Position numbers and translations under genes: made by a program. A stretch of DNA of 64,000 nt from positions 124,001 through 188,000 of the forward strand of contig NZ_JAIXSL010000024.1 in NCBI RefSeq assembly GCF_027484705.1, in the 5' to 3' direction. Under the pieces are notes generated by a model. That model did no database searches. It saw nothing but the letters and a program-made list of their open reading frames with translations, and was not told the DNA's origin. Source of the stretch: Flavobacterium sp. Its GTDB lineage: Bacteria > Bacteroidota > Bacteroidia > Flavobacteriales > Flavobacteriaceae. Below are positions 53,020-60,844 of this stretch, one piece after another (position 1 is the first letter of the stretch; the number at the start of each line of letters is the position of its first letter).

Positions 53020-53045
53020 TTATCAATTATCAATTATCAATTATG
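53018..53045 (+). repeat. Four 7-base tandem repeats spanning a stop and a start codon
   Basis: AATTATC three times, then AATTATG, beginning inside the menF stop codon and ending with the bshB1 start codon. Copy number here sets the distance between the two genes. Confidence 0.85.
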
Positions 53046-53759
53046 AAATTAGATATTCTCGCCTTTGGAGCGCATCCTGACGATGTAGAATTGGGTTGTG
53101 GCGGTACGATAGCCAAAGAAGTAGCGTTGGGAAAAAAAGTCGGTATCATCGATCTTACCCGCGGCGAATTGGGCACGCGTGGTTCTGCGGAAATCCGCGA
53201 TCAGGAATCGGCGGCGGCTGCGAAATTATTGGGCGTATCGGTTAGAGAAAACCTCAATATGCGCGACGGGTTTTTTATCAATGATGAGGAACATCAGTTG
53301 GCCATCATCAGAATGATACGGAAATATCAGCCTGAAATTGTTTTGTGCAATGCCATTGAAGACCGTCATATCGATCACGGCAAAGGAAGCCGGTTGGTTT
53401 CGGATGCTTGTTTTCTTTCGGGGCTCACAAAGGTTGAAACCAGTTATGATGGCGGAGTTCAAAAAGCCTGGCGTCCGAAATTGGTGTATCATTATATGCA
53501 ATGGAAAAATATAGAACCTGATTTTGTAGTCGATATTACGGGATATAATGATCAGCGGATTGCTGCCATTTTAGCTTATAGTTCCCAATTTTACGATCCG
53601 AACAGCAAAGAACCTCAAACGCCAATCGCCACAAAAAATTTCCTGGAGAGCCTCAATTATCGCGCTCAGGATTTAGGAAGATTGACCGGTGTTGATTATG
53701 CCGAAGGATTCACTGTAGAAAGGTATTTGGCGGTCAATAGCTTAGCAGATTTAAAATAA
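53043..53759 (+). CDS. bshB1: Bacillithiol biosynthesis deacetylase BshB1
   Basis: 238-residue zinc N-deacetylase of the GlcNAc-Mal deacetylase family, the second step of bacillithiol synthesis. The zinc motif is in 'FGAHPDDVELGCGGT', followed by 'LTRGELGTRGSAEIRDQES', 'EDRHIDHGKGS' and 'AEGFTVERYLAVNSL'. The start was chosen right before 'KLDILAFGAHPDD'; a longer frame reads through menF. Only 23 bases separate it from menF, so the three genes form one operon although the pathways differ. Confidence 0.93.
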   Translation: MKLDILAFGAHPDDVELGCGGTIAKEVALGKKVGIIDLTRGELGTRGSAEIRDQESAAAAKLLGVSVRENLNMRDGFFINDEEHQLAIIRMIRKYQPEIVLCNAIEDRHIDHGKGSRLVSDACFLSGLTKVETSYDGGVQKAWRPKLVYHYMQWKNIEPDFVVDITGYNDQRIAAILAYSSQFYDPNSKEPQTPIATKNFLESLNYRAQDLGRLTGVDYAEGFTVERYLAVNSLADLK

Positions 53760-53775
53760 TTTTTCGCAAATTTTC

Positions 53776-53806
53776 TTTGTAAAATAAAACTTTTGCAATA
53801 CATTTG
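53776..53806 (+). promoter_or_regulatory. Consensus flavobacterial promoter of tRNA-His
   Basis: TTTG (53776-53779), a 19-base spacer, then TACATTTG (53799-53806), ending 14 bases before the tRNA. This is the best match to the Bacteroidota -33/-7 consensus in the window. Confidence 0.75.
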
Positions 53807-53820
53807 CCCTCGTCAAAAAT

Positions 53821-53895
53821 GGTGGTTGTAGCTCAGCTGGTTAGAGTATTGGTTTGTGGTGCCGAGGGTCGCCGGTTCGAGCCCGGTCAGCCACC
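53821..53895 (+). tRNA. tRNA-His (anticodon GTG)
   Basis: Cloverleaf with a 7 bp acceptor stem GTGGTTG / CAGCCAC, D arm GCTC...GAGT, anticodon stem TTGGT / GCCGA around loop TTGTGGT (anticodon GTG) and T arm GCCGG-TTCGAGC-CCGGT. The extra G-1 (53821) opposite C73 (53895) is the tRNA-His identity element. The CCA end is not fully encoded. It has its own promoter and terminator. Confidence 0.95.
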
Positions 53896-53903
53896 CATTA
53901 GGT

Positions 53904-53935
53904 AAAAGCTTCTAGGAAACTAGGAGCTTTTTTTT
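53904..53935 (+). terminator. Intrinsic terminator of tRNA-His
   Basis: AAAAGCTTCTA / TAGGAGCTTTT (one G-U pair) with a 6-base loop and a long T tract, 8 bases after the tRNA. Confidence 0.85.
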
Positions 53936-53946
53936 GTCTTTTGAAT

Positions 53947-53983
53947 AAAAAAAAACGGCTTGTGCTATAAAGTACAAGCCGTT
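53947..53983 (-). terminator. Intrinsic terminator of the alpha/beta hydrolase gene
   Basis: A 10 bp perfect stem AACGGCTTGT / ACAAGCCGTT, followed on the minus strand by about nine T. Confidence 0.85.
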
Positions 53984-54004
53984 ATTGTAACCAAAGACGG
54001 GTTT

Positions 54005-54961
54005 TTATTTCAAGGTTGCTTTTAAAAAATCGATGAACATACTTTGCTGGTCTATAAAAACATTGTGCGAACAATCATCGAGGTACTTCAGGTTTTTGTC
54101 TCCGATAATGGCCGCAAGCTGATTGACCTGTTCGGGTGAATATAATCCATCATCTTTACCGTAAAGCGCGAATATTTTAGTTTTGTCCGCCATCAATGCT
54201 TGGAGATTTTTAGTCAGATTAATAGAAGTGTAGTTTTCGTTTTTCAAAAAAGCTTGTGGTGGATCTGTAGTCATTTTGCTAACATACTCGAAATTTGGAT
54301 TTTTGGCGGAAATCGCATAAATCTCTTTGGCTTGGTTACTCATTTTTTTCGGGGAATAAAACCCGTTTTGCATGGCATGACCAAAGCAGTAAGCGTAATA
54401 TTCTACAGAAGTGGTATCCATTTTTTCAATCATTCCGATGTAATTCAAATTCGTCTGATCGTTGTTTTTTTCATAGATTTTAAGCGACGAGTTCAGAATG
54501 GTTTTAAACGTTTCCTGCAATGAAACTGGTGCTGAAACCAATTCGATGGCGTTTACTTTTTCAGGATATTGGCTGGCAAACAAAGTGGCAACAATACCGC
54601 CGAAACTGTGCCCGATTAGCGTTGCTTTTTTAAGTTGGTATTCGTTTAAAACAGCGTTGATGTCGCAGAAGGTTTCCTCAAATGTAAATTTTGCTTTTGG
54701 ATCCGTCGAACGCCCTTCACCGCGTCGGTCATACACTACTACGTAAAATCCATTGTCCGCTAAATTTTGTGCGGTACTCACTTCAAATCCCGCGGCATTA
54801 TAGCCAGGGCCGCCATGCAGAAACACTACTGGTGTATCTTTAGGATTTCCGTATGCCTTGCTGTATAATTCCTGAGCAAAAGCTTGTTGAATGGCAAAGC
54901 CCAAGAGTAAAAAGAGCCCGATTTTTTTTAAAGCTGTGTGTTCCTGATTTCTTGTTTTCAT
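54005..54961 (-). CDS. Exported alpha/beta hydrolase
   Basis: 318 residues, start 'MKTRNQEHTALKKIGLFLLL' with a signal peptide ending near 'AIQQAFAQ'. The alpha/beta hydrolase fold is shown by 'TPVVFLHGGPGYNAAGFEV', the nucleophile elbow 'ATLIGHSFGGIVATLF' and the final His in 'YLDDCSHNVFID'. The HGGPG oxyanion motif is common in proline iminopeptidase-like enzymes, so peptide or ester hydrolysis is possible. It follows the second ECF module by 49 bases, which suggests it is cotranscribed or regulated by that sigma factor. Confidence 0.85.
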   Translation of the reverse strand: MKTRNQEHTALKKIGLFLLLGFAIQQAFAQELYSKAYGNPKDTPVVFLHGGPGYNAAGFEVSTAQNLADNGFYVVVYDRRGEGRSTDPKAKFTFEETFCDINAVLNEYQLKKATLIGHSFGGIVATLFASQYPEKVNAIELVSAPVSLQETFKTILNSSLKIYEKNNDQTNLNYIGMIEKMDTTSVEYYAYCFGHAMQNGFYSPKKMSNQAKEIYAISAKNPNFEYVSKMTTDPPQAFLKNENYTSINLTKNLQALMADKTKIFALYGKDDGLYSPEQVNQLAAIIGDKNLKYLDDCSHNVFIDQQSMFIDFLKATLK

Positions 54962-55010
54962 GTTTGTTTCTATTTTAGTTTTGGGTTTTGATACTTCGAT
55001 TCCTAAAATG

Positions 55011-55625
55011 TTACAAATTGTTTTTCGATGTAGTTTCATCCACAAACTGGCCCGTGATATTTTCGAGATTTCGGATCGCCTCATTGAGCTTTTGCTCTTG
55101 CTTTCTAATGGTTCTCGGACGGATGTAGAACCAATTGAACGCAATCCAAATCATAGTGGTTCCGTAGGTGGCCAAGATGAAAAAGATACTGCCTCGCAGG
55201 GTATACTCAATCATGTATAACGCCAGCCCAACGCTTAAAAAAAGGAAATACAACGTCATAATCGTCGATTGGATAAAAGCTTGTTTCTTTTTGAATGCCA
55301 ACAGCTGGTTGAGATAAGCTTCGGGATTGGTTTGCGCATTGCTTTTATTGACTAACGGAATCAATCGCATCGAGGCAATAATCTGCATCAGAATCGCAAT
55401 GATTACAAGCAATGAGCCGATTTTGGTCGTAATCATTTCAGGTTTAAAATACACCACGATTCCGATGATAAAAATCATGGTAGCGAACAACAGCAGATTG
55501 CCCAACAACAGTTTTATTTTTGTTTTTCGTTGCATTTGCTGCGCCTGAAGAACGATGGTAGCGGCATCAATTTCAGGAATGTTTTGATGGCTTTGCCACA
55601 ACTGATTGAAATTAATCTCGGTCAT
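55011..55625 (-). CDS. Four-helix membrane protein, putative anti-sigma factor
   Basis: 204 residues. A soluble N-terminal ~45 residues ('NQLWQSHQNIPEIDAATIVL') is followed by two pairs of membrane helices ('IKLLLGNLLLFATMIFIIGI', 'ILATYGTTMIWIAFNWFYI') and a helical tail ('EQKLNEAIRNLENITGQFVD'). Its start overlaps the ECF sigma gene by 14 bases. Position and topology suggest an anti-sigma or signal-transfer role, but no known anti-sigma domain can be named. Confidence 0.65.
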   Translation of the reverse strand: MTEINFNQLWQSHQNIPEIDAATIVLQAQQMQRKTKIKLLLGNLLLFATMIFIIGIVVYFKPEMITTKIGSLLVIIAILMQIIASMRLIPLVNKSNAQTNPEAYLNQLLAFKKKQAFIQSTIMTLYFLFLSVGLALYMIEYTLRGSIFFILATYGTTMIWIAFNWFYIRPRTIRKQEQKLNEAIRNLENITGQFVDETTSKNNL

Positions 55626-56085
55626 AACGTTTGAATTTTTTGGTTAATTTTTCTTTGATGCGGTGAATTTTGACCCGGACGTTGGCTTCGGATATCCCAA
55701 CGATACTCGCAATTTCAGCTTGTCTGATGTCTTCAAGTTCGAGAGAAATGATGAGGCGATCCAACTCGGCAAGTTCGCTAATACTTTGGTACAGTAAAGC
55801 GATTTTCTGATCAATAGGCACCGTTTCCACGTCTTGGATTTGAGCAGGAAAACTGACTTTCGTCAAACGTTTTTCCCTTTCGATCTGGCGTAGGCAAGTG
55901 TTTACCGCGATACGATAAATCCAGGTGCCAACTGCTGATTCCTGCCGGAAAGTGTGTAGATTTTTCCAAACTGTGATGAAAGTGTCCTGAGCAATATCCT
56001 TAGCCCAATCGTCATCATTGACATAACCGCGGCACACGCGATAAATTTTTTGCCAATAGGTGTTGTATATTGCTTCAAACTCCAT
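55612..56085 (-). CDS. ECF RNA polymerase sigma factor (second)
   Basis: 157 residues, start 'MEFEAIYNTYWQKIYRVCRG'. Region 2: 'DWAKDIAQDTFITVWKNL' and 'VGTWIYRIAVNTCLRQIERE'. Region 4: 'LAELDRLIISLELEDIRQAE' and 'VGISEANVRVKIHRIKEKLT'. The upstream 16-residue extension of the frame is rejected. It overlaps the following membrane-protein gene by 14 bases, and an alpha/beta hydrolase gene follows. Unlike the first ECF module, no periplasmic helical sensor gene is attached. Confidence 0.9.
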   Translation of the reverse strand: MEFEAIYNTYWQKIYRVCRGYVNDDDWAKDIAQDTFITVWKNLHTFRQESAVGTWIYRIAVNTCLRQIEREKRLTKVSFPAQIQDVETVPIDQKIALLYQSISELAELDRLIISLELEDIRQAEIASIVGISEANVRVKIHRIKEKLTKKFKRYDRD

Positions 56086-56145
56086 GTAAGTTGTTTTTTT
56101 GAGTTTACAGGTTTTGGATACGCGAAAAATCAAAATGTTACAAAT

Positions 56146-56171
56146 AAAAAAACTCCGAGGAATATCGGAGC
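56146..56171 (-). terminator. Intrinsic terminator of the M28 peptidase gene
   Basis: On the minus strand, CTCCGA-TATTCC-TCGGAG is followed by seven T, 20 bases past the peptidase stop. Confidence 0.8.
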
Positions 56172-56190
56172 TTTACTTTATATTTTCGGA

Positions 56191-57207
56191 TTAATTACCA
56201 TCCTTATCCACGACCAATCGTTTGTCCCGATTGGCAATGTCCCAAGCAATCGCAAAGGCCAGCTGGGCTCTTTTGGCCAGCGCATCGAATTCTATTTTTT
56301 CGACATCATCGCCGGGTTTGTGGTAATCTTCATGCGTTCCGCTGAAAAGAAATACTGAAGGAATTCCGTTTTTAGCAAAATTGTAATGGTCTGATCGGTA
56401 ATAAAAACGGTTCGGGTCTTTACGGTCATTGTATTTGTAATCGATATCAAGATGCGCAAATTGCTTGTTCGCGTTTTCGCAGATATTGAACAAATCGGTA
56501 GAAAGATAATCGGAACCGATCAGGTAAATGTAATTGCTCGAATTCGCATGGAATTCGTCATGACGTCCGATCATATCAATATTTACATCAGCGACTGTAT
56601 TGGCTATTGGAAACAAAGGATTTTCAGAATAATATCTAGAACCGTGCAAACCGTGTTCTTCGCCAGTGACATGAAGAATCAGCACCGAACGTTTCGGTCC
56701 ATGACCTTCCATTTTAGCTTTTTTGAATGCTTTGGCAATTTCTACAAGCGCTACTGTTCCTGAACCATCGTCGTCAGCGCCGTTGTATACTTCGCCGTTC
56801 TTGATGCCGACATGGTCGTAATGTGCAGAAACGACCACAATTTCATCCGGTTTTTCGGAACCTTCGATAAATGCCCAGATGTTTTCGGAATCGGATAGAT
56901 TTTCTTTGTATTTCGCGTTCAGATAGGCCGCAGGAATGTGTTGGTAATAATCTTTAGCGCCTTTCGGGAAAGAAATGTTGTTGTTTTTATATTGTTCGAT
57001 GAGGTAGCGCCCGGCTTTTTTTTGTCCTTCGCTGCCGGTTTCGCGACCTTCCATGGCATCGGAAGCAATGACGGTTAGGTTGGTCTTCAGGTTGGTGGCG
57101 GAAATCGTGCTCATATAATCGGTCAGGCCTTTGGCAGGCGAATCTTTTTTGGAGGCACAACTACTGATGACGAGCAATACCGATAGGGCAATGATAATTT
57201 TTTTCAT
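56191..57207 (-). CDS. M28 family zinc aminopeptidase, lipoprotein
   Basis: 338 residues. The lipoprotein signal 'MKKIIIALSVLLVISSC' precedes a catalytic domain with all M28 metal residues visible: 'SAHYDHVG' (His, then Asp in 'GADDDGSGTVALVEIAKAF'), 'HVTGEEHGLHGSRYY' (catalytic and metal Glu), 'VNIDMIGRHDEF' and the final His in 'RSDHYNFAKNGIPSVF'. It would release N-terminal amino acids at the cell surface or periplasm. The DUF3667 gene lies 5 bases upstream, so the two are probably cotranscribed. Confidence 0.92.
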   Translation of the reverse strand: MKKIIIALSVLLVISSCASKKDSPAKGLTDYMSTISATNLKTNLTVIASDAMEGRETGSEGQKKAGRYLIEQYKNNNISFPKGAKDYYQHIPAAYLNAKYKENLSDSENIWAFIEGSEKPDEIVVVSAHYDHVGIKNGEVYNGADDDGSGTVALVEIAKAFKKAKMEGHGPKRSVLILHVTGEEHGLHGSRYYSENPLFPIANTVADVNIDMIGRHDEFHANSSNYIYLIGSDYLSTDLFNICENANKQFAHLDIDYKYNDRKDPNRFYYRSDHYNFAKNGIPSVFLFSGTHEDYHKPGDDVEKIEFDALAKRAQLAFAIAWDIANRDKRLVVDKDGN

Positions 57208-57212
57208 AGTTT

Positions 57213-58289
57213 TTAATGGATATTAATGAAGGTATAAATGGCAAAAATCATCAGCAGCACCACAATCAGAAACATATTGATGAAGAATAAAAACACACTT
57301 TTGATGAATGAAATCAGTCTGGTTTCGCCATAAAATCGATGGTGCGCCGGGAAAAAGTAATAGAACATCCAAGCAAAAGCGATAAAATCAAAACCACCTT
57401 TTAGGGTATCACAAATGGCCGAGGAACCAAATAAAGAAAGGAATTTGCTGAACAGAAAAACCAGCAAAATGACTAGTAGCAGAAAAGAGAAGTAATGCAA
57501 TGTAAAAATCCCGTGATCGAAGTAGTACCAACGTTTTTTTCCATGAAACAGCCACAGGAAAAAGGCGAAAATCGGCATGTAGATAAACAATGTTTTGGAG
57601 AAATTATGCACGAAAGATTCTTTGAATTTTTCGACTAACTCTTCATTGGTGTTGTTTTTCTTGACTTGTATTCCTTTTTTGACGACCCAATATTCAAAAT
57701 CGCTCAAGCGGTCTTCTTCCTTTCCGAACTTTTGAATCGAGTCGAGTTCGTGAACTGATTTGTAACCAAAATTAAACAGCTCATTAAAATTTTGCCCTTT
57801 GTGTGTTTTTGCCTCGTCGAGCCCAGCTTTGATAGAATCTCGGATTTCTTTTTTTAATTTTTCATCGTCAAGAAGTTCATTAAGGTCTTTGATGTTCTCT
57901 GATTTGGTAATCGTTTTGCCCTTGTCTGTTTTTGAAGTAGTGTTCCGCTTTACGTTAATCAGGTTGTAATCCGTATTCGGGAGCACCGTAATCAGGAAAA
58001 AAGTAACGAAACTGATGAATATATAAAGGCGTACCGGCGCCAAATAAGACAACCGTTTTCCCGAAAGATATTCTTTGGTCAGTGAAGCAGGTTTGAACAG
58101 CAGGTTTTTGATGGTGCGCCAAAATGCGTTTTCATAATGCGTCAAATCTTCAAAAAAATGAATGAACAAATGATGGAATGTTTTCCGGCTTTCGGTGTTC
58201 TCCTGTCCGCAATGAGGGCAGTAGCGCTCCTCTACAGTATGTCCGCAATTGAGGCAGTTCTTGTCTTTACGTAATGGGCTGTGGCTCAT
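57213..58289 (-). CDS. DUF3667 membrane protein (intact)
   Basis: 358 residues. Zinc ribbon 'CLNCGHTVEERYCPHCGQ', then 'RKTFHHLFIHFFEDLTHYEN' and 'KPASLTKEYLSGKRLSYLAP', the family core. The first membrane helix is 'YIFISFVTFFLITVLP'. A long charged insertion ('NTTSKTDKGKTITKSEN' region) lies outside, and several C-terminal helices end 'MFLIVVLLMIFAIYTF'. It is the intact homologue of the truncated gene at 42955-43599. Function unknown; the zinc ribbon may act as a docking module. Confidence 0.85.
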   Translation of the reverse strand: MSHSPLRKDKNCLNCGHTVEERYCPHCGQENTESRKTFHHLFIHFFEDLTHYENAFWRTIKNLLFKPASLTKEYLSGKRLSYLAPVRLYIFISFVTFFLITVLPNTDYNLINVKRNTTSKTDKGKTITKSENIKDLNELLDDEKLKKEIRDSIKAGLDEAKTHKGQNFNELFNFGYKSVHELDSIQKFGKEEDRLSDFEYWVVKKGIQVKKNNTNEELVEKFKESFVHNFSKTLFIYMPIFAFFLWLFHGKKRWYYFDHGIFTLHYFSFLLLVILLVFLFSKFLSLFGSSAICDTLKGGFDFIAFAWMFYYFFPAHHRFYGETRLISFIKSVFLFFINMFLIVVLLMIFAIYTFINIH

Positions 58290-58325
58290 AGATCAAATTA
58301 AAGCTTAAAAGTAAATAAAATAAAT

Positions 58326-59090
58326 TTAAAGCACTTCTTTGAGGAACATTAACAGCTGTTCCCACGAACGTTTGTCGGCTTTCTCATTATAAGCCGCGCC
58401 TTTTGAATTGTCATTTCCGGCTTCTTTATCGGTAAAGGAATGCACGGCATTGGCATAATAAACCATCTGCCAGTCGGCTTTCGCATCGCGCATTTCTTTT
58501 TGAAACCCGAGCACTTCTTCCTGCGATTCATAAGGGTCGTCGGCACCGTGACAAACCAATATTTTAGGGATAATATTCTGTGTGGGTTTCGAACTGTCAT
58601 TCGACAATCCGCCGTGAAACGAAACCACACCACGAACTGGGAAGTTCGCTCTTGCAGCTTCCAGAGCACCAGTACCGCCGAAGCAATAGCCCATGACGAC
58701 GATTTTATCGGGATCTGCGCCAAGTTTGATTAGCTGAGCTAACGCCAAACGAATGCGCTGTTGGTAAAGGTCTCGGTTCTTTTTATAATATCCTGCTTTT
58801 TCACCGGCTTCTGCGTTATTTTTTGGGTAGTTTCCTTCGCCATAAATGTCGGCGATGAAAGTATAATAGCCAAGTTTTGCTAACCTTTCGGCACTATCCT
58901 TGGCGTGTGCATCAATGCCTTTCCAGGCCGGAAGAATCAGGATTCCGGGTTTGTCTTTAAGTGTTTTTTGCGGCTGAGTACCGAAACCACTTAACGACTG
59001 TTGGCCGTCAGCGTATTTGATGTTAGACAGTTGCGCGAAGTTGAAAATAGGCATCAACAACGTAACGATTAGAATGAAATATTTTTTCAT
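58326..59090 (-). CDS. Exported dienelactone hydrolase family protein
   Basis: 254 residues with signal peptide 'MKKYFILIVTLLMPIFNFAQ'. The catalytic triad is readable: Cys in 'VVMGYCFGGTGALEAARANF', Asp in 'LVCHGADDPYESQEEVL' and His in 'YYANAVHSFTDKEAGND'. A Cys nucleophile is standard in dienelactone hydrolases. A real dienelactone pathway is unlikely here, so it may act on other esters or lactones. It lies 36 bases upstream of the DUF3667 gene on the same strand. Confidence 0.88.
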   Translation of the reverse strand: MKKYFILIVTLLMPIFNFAQLSNIKYADGQQSLSGFGTQPQKTLKDKPGILILPAWKGIDAHAKDSAERLAKLGYYTFIADIYGEGNYPKNNAEAGEKAGYYKKNRDLYQQRIRLALAQLIKLGADPDKIVVMGYCFGGTGALEAARANFPVRGVVSFHGGLSNDSSKPTQNIIPKILVCHGADDPYESQEEVLGFQKEMRDAKADWQMVYYANAVHSFTDKEAGNDNSKGAAYNEKADKRSWEQLLMFLKEVL

Positions 59091-59148
59091 GATAGTGATT
59101 TTGATTCACAAATATCTGAAAATATATCGTTGGATTGTTGCCTTCAAC

Positions 59149-59183
59149 AAAAAAGACCGTACTAATTTAGTGCGGTCTTTTTT
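59149..59183. terminator. Bidirectional terminator between small secreted protein and dienelactone hydrolase genes
   Basis: AAAAAAGACCGTACTA / TAGTGCGGTCTTTTTT (one G-U pair) with a very short loop. On the minus strand it lies 32 bases after the small gene's stop, separating it from the downstream hydrolase. Confidence 0.85.
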
Positions 59184-59214
59184 ATGGGACGTAAATCATT
59201 TTGAAAGGAAAGGT

Positions 59215-59481
59215 CTACTTTTTTTGAGCAGGTTTCTTTTTTGGTTTTTCAACGGCTTCAATTGGTTTTGCATTCTTTTCCGATTCGCGTTGCACTTTTT
59301 CTCTTTCGGCAGTTATCCTGGCATTTCGTTCGGCTTCTGTTTGTGCAGGCCTTGGTGGTTCTTGTTGTATTTTATCCTGAGCATTTTCATTTTGATCATC
59401 CATCGTTTTTGGGGTTTCCTGCGCGGATGCATAGAAGTTACAAGCCAATATTGTAGCGAAGGTCAATAGGAACTTTTTCAT
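59215..59481 (-). CDS. Small exported low-complexity protein
   Basis: 88 residues: signal peptide 'MKKFLLTFATILACNFYASA' followed by a low-complexity body rich in Glu, Lys, Gln and Pro ('RPAQTEAERNARITAERE', ending 'KKKPAQKK'). There is no folded domain to recognise. A real gene is supported by the signal peptide and the terminator that follows. It could be a periplasmic linker or charge-buffer protein, but the function is unknown. Confidence 0.6.
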   Translation of the reverse strand: MKKFLLTFATILACNFYASAQETPKTMDDQNENAQDKIQQEPPRPAQTEAERNARITAEREKVQRESEKNAKPIEAVEKPKKKPAQKK

Positions 59482-59598
59482 AATCTGTATAGATTTAAAT
59501 TAACAATACCTAAAGTTACCAAAACACCAGTCGCTGCATTTGTTTTTTGAGTCATTTAACTATCTTTAACAGCCATTTTACAAACAAATATTGAAGTT

Positions 59599-60054
59599 AT
59601 GCAATCTACAGCCAAAACGCCTCAGGACTACATCGACAGCTTGCCCGAAGACAGAAAGGAAGCCATCAATAAAATCAGGCAAGCCATTCAAAAAACATTG
59701 CCCGAAGGTTTTCAGGAAAGTATGGGTTATGGCATGCTGTGCTATTCCGTGCCGCACTCAATTTATCCGAAAGGCTACCATTGCGACCCAAAACTGCCTC
59801 TTGGTTTCATGAGTCTGGCATCGCAAAAGAACTTTATCGCTTTGTATCATATGGGCATTTATGCCAATCCGAAATTGCTCGATTGGTTCACAACGGAATT
59901 TCCAAAACATTCCAAATCAAAACTCGATATGGGAAAAAGCTGCATCCGTTTTAAGAAAATGAATGACATTCCTTACGAACTGATCAGCGAACTCGCCTCC
60001 AAAATGACCGTTCAGCAATGGATTGATTGTTATGAAAGCGCCTTCAAAAAATAA
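59599..60054 (+). CDS. DUF1801 domain protein
   Basis: 151 residues, cytosolic. It matches DUF1801/YdhG-like proteins: 'AKTPQDYIDSLPEDRKEAIN', 'EGFQESMGYGMLCYSVPHS', 'GFMSLASQKNFIALYHMGIY' and 'GKSCIRFKKMNDIPYELISE'. The fold is frataxin-like in solved relatives, but the bacterial function is not established. It is convergent with the YciF-like gene with a gap of 3 bases. Confidence 0.88.
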   Translation: MQSTAKTPQDYIDSLPEDRKEAINKIRQAIQKTLPEGFQESMGYGMLCYSVPHSIYPKGYHCDPKLPLGFMSLASQKNFIALYHMGIYANPKLLDWFTTEFPKHSKSKLDMGKSCIRFKKMNDIPYELISELASKMTVQQWIDCYESAFKK

Positions 60055-60057
60055 ACT

Positions 60058-60621
60058 TTAGGCGTTGTGGAACTGAATCGTCTGCGCTATTTTAGCGAGT
60101 CGCATTTGGGCTACTTTTTCTTCATTGAGCGATTCGGCCATCAAAATCTGAATGTCATACACTTTTAAAGTTTCGGCATAAATCGAAAGGATGGTGTAAG
60201 TAGCAATCTCATAATGCTCAATTTTATGCAATGCCAATATGATTCCGGCGTCGCGCACCAAACCAAACTTTGTGAGTTCCACGATGTCGTCAATTTCCTG
60301 AAGCATGCATTCGATGGCTTGCGAGCGGTATAAAATCGGAGGTTCTTCCAAAAACATAAAAGTGTCCTCCAAACGAATGACTTGTTTTTTGGTATCTGCC
60401 AAATGAATCGTAATCGCTTCAATAAGCTCGTAATTGCAAGCGTGTTTGATCATTTTCGGGAACGCCTTAAGCATCGCCTTTTCTACATAGTACATCGATT
60501 TCAATTCCTGTACTAACAAGTCTCTGAGTCCGGTAGGGCCGTCGAATTTGATCCTGACGGGTTTGTTGTCATTGTCGCTTCCAGCATCGTAATGCTCTAA
60601 TGGTTTTCTAGCATTTTCCAT
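60058..60621 (-). CDS. YciE/YciF ferroxidase family protein (DUF892)
   Basis: 187 residues in the ferritin-like DUF892 family: 'GLRDLLVQELKSMYYVEKAM', 'AFPKMIKHACNYELIEAITI', 'IECMLQEIDDIVELTKFG' and 'LALHKIEHYEIATYTILSIY'. Glu and His residues on these four helices form the di-iron type site. Homologues are stress proteins. The N-terminal ~25 residues are hydrophilic and less conserved. The 223 bases upstream, before the glycosyltransferase gene, hold no other gene that I can support. Confidence 0.88.
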   Translation of the reverse strand: MENARKPLEHYDAGSDNDNKPVRIKFDGPTGLRDLLVQELKSMYYVEKAMLKAFPKMIKHACNYELIEAITIHLADTKKQVIRLEDTFMFLEEPPILYRSQAIECMLQEIDDIVELTKFGLVRDAGIILALHKIEHYEIATYTILSIYAETLKVYDIQILMAESLNEEKVAQMRLAKIAQTIQFHNA

Positions 60622-60844
60622 GTCATTTCATTTAGGTTAAAGTATCAAAGCGGCGGATTTGGGGAAATCTTAAAGCTTCATCAGTATGCGTAATCGATTG
60701 CCATTCGAATACAGCCGAAAGGTATTACTTCTATTTTTCAAATAAAAAAATACCCGATGTACTGCAGCTAAATTTAACATTAACCCTTCAATATCCGTTG
60801 AACGGCGTTAAAATTTGACTTTTTAGAAAGTGTTTTTCGCTGAT

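Noticed and set aside
53821..53983. tRNA-His as a possible attachment site of an integrated element.
   Set aside because: No integrase, no partial tRNA repeat downstream, and flanking genes are ordinary; the tRNA is directly followed by its terminator.
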